In this document: piece by piece, positions 4,444 to 7,062 of the stretch
How positions within the stretch are numbered: the stretch's first letter is position 1
Layout of the letters: each line of letters begins with the position of its first letter
Assembly (NCBI GenBank): GCA_038240295.1
Contig: JBBSDW010000159.1
Coordinates: forward strand, 1 to 7,062
From: JABDDM01 sp038240295
GTDB lineage: Bacteria > Bacteroidota > Ignavibacteria > Palsa-1295
Reading direction: 5' to 3'
DNA: 7,062 nt
Notes under the pieces: model-generated
The model's input: only the letters and a program-made list of their open reading frames with translations
Database searches by the model: none
Told to the model about the DNA's origin: nothing
Program-made: the position numbers and the translations under genes

Positions 4444-5199
4444 TCAGGCGTTTACAAGCCGGAAGCCTTCGTCATCGAATACTCCGTACGTGTTGTTCTT
4501 GATCCAGTCGCCCAGGTTGATATATCGGCCAGGCTCATCGGAATGACGCACGACCTCATGGATCTCCGGCTTATGACGATGACCCATAATGACATAATCG
4601 GATTTTCCCGAGCGTAGCAATTCTTCGGCAAAAATTCTGAGGCCATCCTGCTTTTGGAGCGCGTCGCGTTGATCGGTGTAGCCGCGTGAACCAGAACTTA
4701 CCCACTCGGCGAACGGGATACCGATATCGGGATGAACGATCGAATAAAGTTTGAGCGCCGCGCGGTTGCGCAGGATCTTTCGCAAGATCAGATATCCTTT
4801 GTCGTTAAGCGCTTTGCCATCGCCGTGGGCAATGTAAAATTTCTTGCCAAGCAGCGTCCGCTCGATGTCGCCAGCGTGAACCGGTATGTGCAATTCCTTC
4901 TGGAAAAAATCGCGATGACCGAAATCGTGATTACCCATGAGATATTCGATCGGGATCAATTCCTGGATCGTCGCAAGCTTCGCGAGCGTCCGGATATGAC
5001 GTCGAGGAACGACCGATTTGAACTCGAACCAGGAATCAAAAAGATCCCCTACGATAAAGAGCGCTTTCGCGGTCCCCTCTTTCGCTTCGAGCTCAATACG
5101 GTCCAAAACTGCAAGCAACCGCTTCTCCCGAAGTTTATCCTCGGCTGAAGGGACACCTCCCAAATGAACATCGCTGATAAAATAGTAGCGCTCTGACAT
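4444..5199 (-). CDS. lpxH: UDP-2,3-diacylglucosamine diphosphatase-family metallophosphoesterase (LpxH-like)
   Basis: The product has 251 residues and starts at ATG 5199 with no Shine-Dalgarno sequence. It is a calcineurin-like phosphoesterase with motifs in order: DVHLGG (D10, H12), GDLFDSW (D52), GNHD (N90, H91), AHGDG (H125) and GHRHKPE (H207, H209). These ligands bind two Mn ions. The spacing, the DSWFEF stretch and the total length fit LpxH-type enzymes, which cleave UDP-2,3-diacylglucosamine to lipid X and UMP at the inner membrane during lipid A synthesis. E. coli LpxH has GNRD; here it is GNHD, as in LpxH2-like and other phosphoesterases, so the substrate is likely but not proven. There is no membrane segment. 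It is the first gene of the block leading to the Nif3 and zinc-ribbon genes. On the minus strand TAACTTTG (5211-5204) matches the Bacteroidetes -7 promoter box TAnnTTTG but lies only four bases before ATG. Confidence 0.8.
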   Translation of the reverse strand: MSERYYFISDVHLGGVPSAEDKLREKRLLAVLDRIELEAKEGTAKALFIVGDLFDSWFEFKSVVPRRHIRTLAKLATIQELIPIEYLMGNHDFGHRDFFQKELHIPVHAGDIERTLLGKKFYIAHGDGKALNDKGYLILRKILRNRAALKLYSIVHPDIGIPFAEWVSSGSRGYTDQRDALQKQDGLRIFAEELLRSGKSDYVIMGHRHKPEIHEVVRHSDEPGRYINLGDWIKNNTYGVFDDEGFRLVNA

Positions 5200-5203
5200 G
5201 CCG

Positions 5204-5211
5204 CAAAGTTA
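5204..5211 (-). promoter_or_regulatory. TAnnTTTG box before the LpxH-like gene
   Basis: The minus strand reads TAACTTTG, which fits the -7 element of the Bacteroidetes major sigma factor. It ends four bases before the ATG, so a transcript from it would have almost no leader. A clear TTTG partner at -33 is not seen. The box could be chance. Confidence 0.25.
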
Positions 5212-5243
5212 CAAGGAGGAACCACTCAACTTCAGTAAACCGC

Positions 5244-5271
5244 AAGAAAAACCCCGCGACAAATCGCGGGG
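5244..5271 (-). terminator. Intrinsic terminator of the small secreted protein gene
   Basis: On the minus strand CCCCGCGA-TTTG-TCGCGGGG forms an 8-bp GC-rich stem with a 4-base loop, followed by TTTTTCTTG. It begins 30 bases after the stop codon of the secreted protein gene and ends 44 bases before the LpxH-like start codon. It should separate the secreted protein gene from the three-gene block. Confidence 0.9.
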
Positions 5272-5279
5272 CTTCAAAG

Positions 5280-5303
5280 TTCGCCTGGAGGCGAAAGTTT
5301 TTT
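5280..5303 (+). terminator. Second hairpin with a plus-strand T-run
   Basis: TTCGCC (5280-5285) and GGCGAA (5290-5295) pair around TGGA and are followed on the plus strand by AGTTTTTT up to 5303. The orientation suits plus-strand transcripts, yet no plus-strand gene precedes it. It may block antisense transcription, or act together with the adjacent minus-strand terminator. It abuts the stop codon at 5304-5302. Confidence 0.45.
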
Positions 5304-5643
5304 AGTTGTTTTCGCTAATGTCCGGTATGGTGATTACGTTGTTAACCGTGACGCTATGCCCGTTAGCTAACGTGACAATCTTTGTCGTACCCTTAGCCAC
5401 AACGACATCATTAACAAGCAATCCTGTCATCGCCCCATTCACAGGTCCTGTAAAAAGACCCGGTCCCGGAACGGCTATTTGACCGATTGTGCCTGTGGAA
5501 CCGTACACCGTTACAATGCCCACATTCTGGCTGGTGCCGTTGTGGATTGAGAACTGGGAAGTCTCACCTTTTGAGAATGCACTTGTTGAAAATGCAAAAA
5601 CAATTAGAGCAAGGAAAGCAACCGATTTCATAATGTTCTTCAT
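5302..5643 (-). CDS. Small secreted protein of unknown function
   Basis: The product has 113 residues when started at ATG 5643, giving MKNIMKSVAFLALIVFAFSTSAFSKG. Two lysines, a hydrophobic core at residues 8-18 and T-S-A/A-F-S before Lys25 make a textbook Sec signal peptide, with cleavage after Ala22 or Ser24. The frame stays open further upstream, but that part would bury the signal peptide and is not protein-like. A second ATG at 5631 would also give a signal peptide. The mature part, about 90 residues, is rich in Gly, Thr, Val and Asn, has no Cys, and looks like short beta strands (QNVGIVTVYGS, KIVTLANGHSVTVNN). I do not recognise a family and see no lipobox or T9SS sorting domain. It should reach the periplasm or beyond. 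It stands alone: 272 bases separate it from the gene upstream and a strong terminator follows it. Confidence 0.75.
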   Translation of the reverse strand: MKNIMKSVAFLALIVFAFSTSAFSKGETSQFSIHNGTSQNVGIVTVYGSTGTIGQIAVPGPGLFTGPVNGAMTGLLVNDVVVAKGTTKIVTLANGHSVTVNNVITIPDISENN

Positions 5644-5711
5644 GGAAGTAGCGCTTAGGATTAGTTGTAAGCCGTCCGAGTGATAGAGTGAATGTTCTAA
5701 AAAGATCGTGT

Positions 5712-5727
5712 TGCGCGCAATCGCGCA
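5712..5727. repeat. GC-rich inverted repeat TGCGCG/CGCGCA
   Basis: TGCGCG (5712-5717) and CGCGCA (5722-5727) pair around CAAT, 69 bases upstream of the small secreted protein start codon. It may be a regulator site or a leader hairpin; the evidence is the symmetry only. Confidence 0.35.
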
Positions 5728-5791
5728 CACCACCATATACGCGTACGTAATCTGAGAAGGACGGTTGTTGTTTTTTTTGCTTGACGGCGTA

Positions 5792-5822
5792 AGTCTTTTC
5801 TAACGGAGGGGATTAAAAGACT
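5792..5822. repeat. Inverted repeat AGTCTTTT/AAAAGACT
   Basis: Perfect 8-bp arms at 5792-5799 and 5815-5822 flank a 15-base loop that contains CTAACGGAGGGGATT. It lies downstream of the TPR-like gene and upstream of the secreted protein gene. The AT-rich stem is weak as RNA, so a DNA-level site is also possible. Confidence 0.4.
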
Positions 5823-5830
5823 GACCAATA

Positions 5831-5856
5831 AGCACTTAGCCTCACAGGCAAGTGCT
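5831..5856 (-). terminator. Hairpin downstream of the TPR-like gene, possible terminator
   Basis: AGCACTT (5831-5837) pairs with AAGTGCT (5850-5856), and GCC (5839-5841) with GGC (5847-5849) around the loop TCACA; one A is unpaired. The hairpin starts about 60 bases after the stop codon at 5918-5916. On the minus strand the bases after it are TATTGGTCAG, not a T-run, so termination here would be weak. Confidence 0.35.
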
Positions 5857-5915
5857 AAAATATCTTGCGAAGAAAAGAAAACTGAGCTAGAGTCTGCGCG
5901 TGTGGAATATTTTGT

Positions 5916-7062
5916 TCAGCGCAGGGCACGAGCCAGCTGCTGACTCTCTATGAGTTCAAGTTTGAGAAGGATTTGTTGCCAAAGCCAGGAAAAGGGAAGG
6001 ATTTGAAGATCGTCGTCAGCATCAGCGGCTAATTCTGCCGACTGGAGCTGCGCAAAATACTTGCTGCCTTTTTCCTTTGAGAGCTTATAGTTGAACGAGT
6101 TATTCTCCATGATCTGAAGAAGTTTTAGGAAGAGCGCGCTTTGCCGGTTTGACGTAGACTTCAAATATCTTCCTCGATACGTCCTGAGGGCTTCCATTCT
6201 ATTTATGATCGAATCAAATTCTTCTGCCTCGAGCAAAAACAAAATTTGCAGAATCAGAACTGCTACATTGAACCCTTTTTTGTCGCTGGCGTAGTTCGGA
6301 ACCGAACGCAAGAAGGTCTTGACACGGATTTGCTGGCCTCCAGAGGTTCCTCCATCAAGACGCTCCGATACACTTTTTGCGTATCGGAGGTACAGTTCGA
6401 AAATCTTCCACTTTTCCTGTCTCTGACTCGCAAGTTGATCAAAACGTGGATGCGATGTCACCTCTTCATAAATGATCCTCGCTTGATCAAAATGGAGTGT
6501 GTTCATATTGAGGAGAAAAAAATTCTCGTTGTAATAAAACCAGTTATTGGTCCCCTTCGGATACAGTTCCTGACACTTCAGGGCAGACGCATAACCGAGG
6601 TCATATTGGCGGAGTTTTCGATGGCAGTAAAGCTTTGTCCAGACAAACTCTCCCATCCTGATCGTGGAAGAGAGCAGAGGATGTTCCAGCAGATACTGTT
6701 CGGCTTCAGAGTTAACCTGAATTGCTTCCTCCAACTTGTGGGCTGCCAGGAGCGCCATCGAGCTTACACGAAAATATGACATCATGAACTTAAAGGAGTT
6801 GCAGTCCTTACTTAGTCGATCCAGCTCCTCTGAAAACTTGGTGAGTTCGTCAACCGAGTCTTGCGTTATCGTTGCCCGCTTTGCAATGTGCAGGACGCTC
6901 CGTTCATAAATTTCCGCAGAACGGGCCTCCGCGGTGAGAGTCGAGAGGGTCTTCTTGATAAGCTCACTGCATTGGTCATATTTGCCACTTGCCCCAATCA
7001 AGCTCTGGTGATATCTTAATTCAAGCAGAAGTTCAAGGGTGTTCGAGGTGAGGTGATAAGCC
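5916..7062 (-). CDS. C-terminal part of an unrecognised helical, TPR-like protein
   Basis: The frame is open from the right edge to TGA 5918-5916, giving 381 residues without a start. An internal TTG at 7001 could be read as a start, but the residues before it (LELLLELRYHQSLIGASGKY) continue the same amphipathic helices, so the gene begins outside the window. The whole stretch is predicted helical, with repeated helix pairs about 34-40 residues long, for example ALLAAHKLEEAIQVNSEAEQ and NTLHFDQARIIYEEV, which resemble degenerate tetratricopeptide repeats. There is no signal peptide, membrane segment or catalytic motif in this part. Such proteins usually serve as protein-binding scaffolds; the partner is unknown. 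No neighbour indicates its role. A low-confidence hairpin follows it at 5831-5856. Confidence 0.75.
   Translation of the reverse strand, partial: AYHLTSNTLELLLELRYHQSLIGASGKYDQCSELIKKTLSTLTAEARSAEIYERSVLHIAKRATITQDSVDELTKFSEELDRLSKDCNSFKFMMSYFRVSSMALLAAHKLEEAIQVNSEAEQYLLEHPLLSSTIRMGEFVWTKLYCHRKLRQYDLGYASALKCQELYPKGTNNWFYYNENFFLLNMNTLHFDQARIIYEEVTSHPRFDQLASQRQEKWKIFELYLRYAKSVSERLDGGTSGGQQIRVKTFLRSVPNYASDKKGFNVAVLILQILFLLEAEEFDSIINRMEALRTYRGRYLKSTSNRQSALFLKLLQIMENNSFNYKLSKEKGSKYFAQLQSAELAADADDDLQILPFSWLWQQILLKLELIESQQLARALR

Larger units (their letters stand above)
5644..5915. other. Intergenic region with several hairpins
   Basis: No gene is seen in these 272 bases. Present are TGCGCG-CAAT-CGCGCA (5712-5727), a run of eight T on the plus strand (5771-5778), AGTCTTTT/AAAAGACT (5792-5799 and 5815-5822), and AGCACTT/AAGTGCT (5831-5837 and 5850-5856). 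The promoter of the small secreted protein gene must lie here, but I cannot pick a convincing -35/-10 or TAnnTTTG pair. Confidence 0.5.

Noticed and set aside
4378..5148. Plus-strand open frames opposite the Nif3 and LpxH-like genes
   Set aside because: They are antisense to well-supported genes and show no family features.
5211..5220. AAGGAGGA near the LpxH-like gene as a ribosome binding site
   Set aside because: It is on the plus strand, where no gene follows; the gene is on the minus strand and has no such sequence before its ATG.

Overview
The window reads as chromosome from a Gram-negative bacterium of the Bacteroidota/Chlorobiota side, most likely an Ignavibacteria/Kapabacteria-like lineage. 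Four things point there. A surface protein ends in a type IX secretion C-terminal sorting domain. The tmRNA tag ends in SYSYAMAA, close to the Chlorobium-type tag as I remember it. A partial gene has the 'W..TNG.YGG ... LYRS.DAG.SW' start common in secreted BNR-repeat proteins of those groups. Gene starts lack clear Shine-Dalgarno sequences. This placement is inference; no marker gene for taxonomy is present.

All convincing genes lie on the minus strand, so transcription runs from high to low coordinates. From the right: 7062-5916 is the C-terminal part of an unrecognised helical, TPR-like protein whose start is outside the window. 5915-5644 is an intergenic stretch with several hairpins. 5643-5302 is a small secreted protein of unknown function, closed by a strong intrinsic terminator at 5271-5244. 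5199-2412 is a three-gene housekeeping block: an LpxH-like metallophosphoesterase (lipid A synthesis), a Nif3/YqfO-family dinuclear metal protein, and a coiled-coil C4 zinc-ribbon protein. The last two are a gene pair seen in many phyla.

2411-1913 has no gene and holds a cluster of palindromic REP-like repeats: two identical 57-bp copies, an inverted shortened copy and a fragment, followed by GTGTCCGG repeats just upstream of ssrA. 1912-1439 is the tmRNA gene (ssrA). 1438-1291 carries a heptamer tandem repeat and two palindromes. 1290-366 is a type IX-secreted surface protein whose signal peptide is in a different reading frame from its body. 271-1 is the N-terminal part of a BNR-repeat secreted protein that also lacks an in-frame start with a normal signal peptide.

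I see no defence system, CRISPR array, transposase or phage module. The items most worth a second look are the repeat cluster, the two adjacent surface-protein genes whose leaders are out of frame, and the long tmRNA with two possible tag starts.
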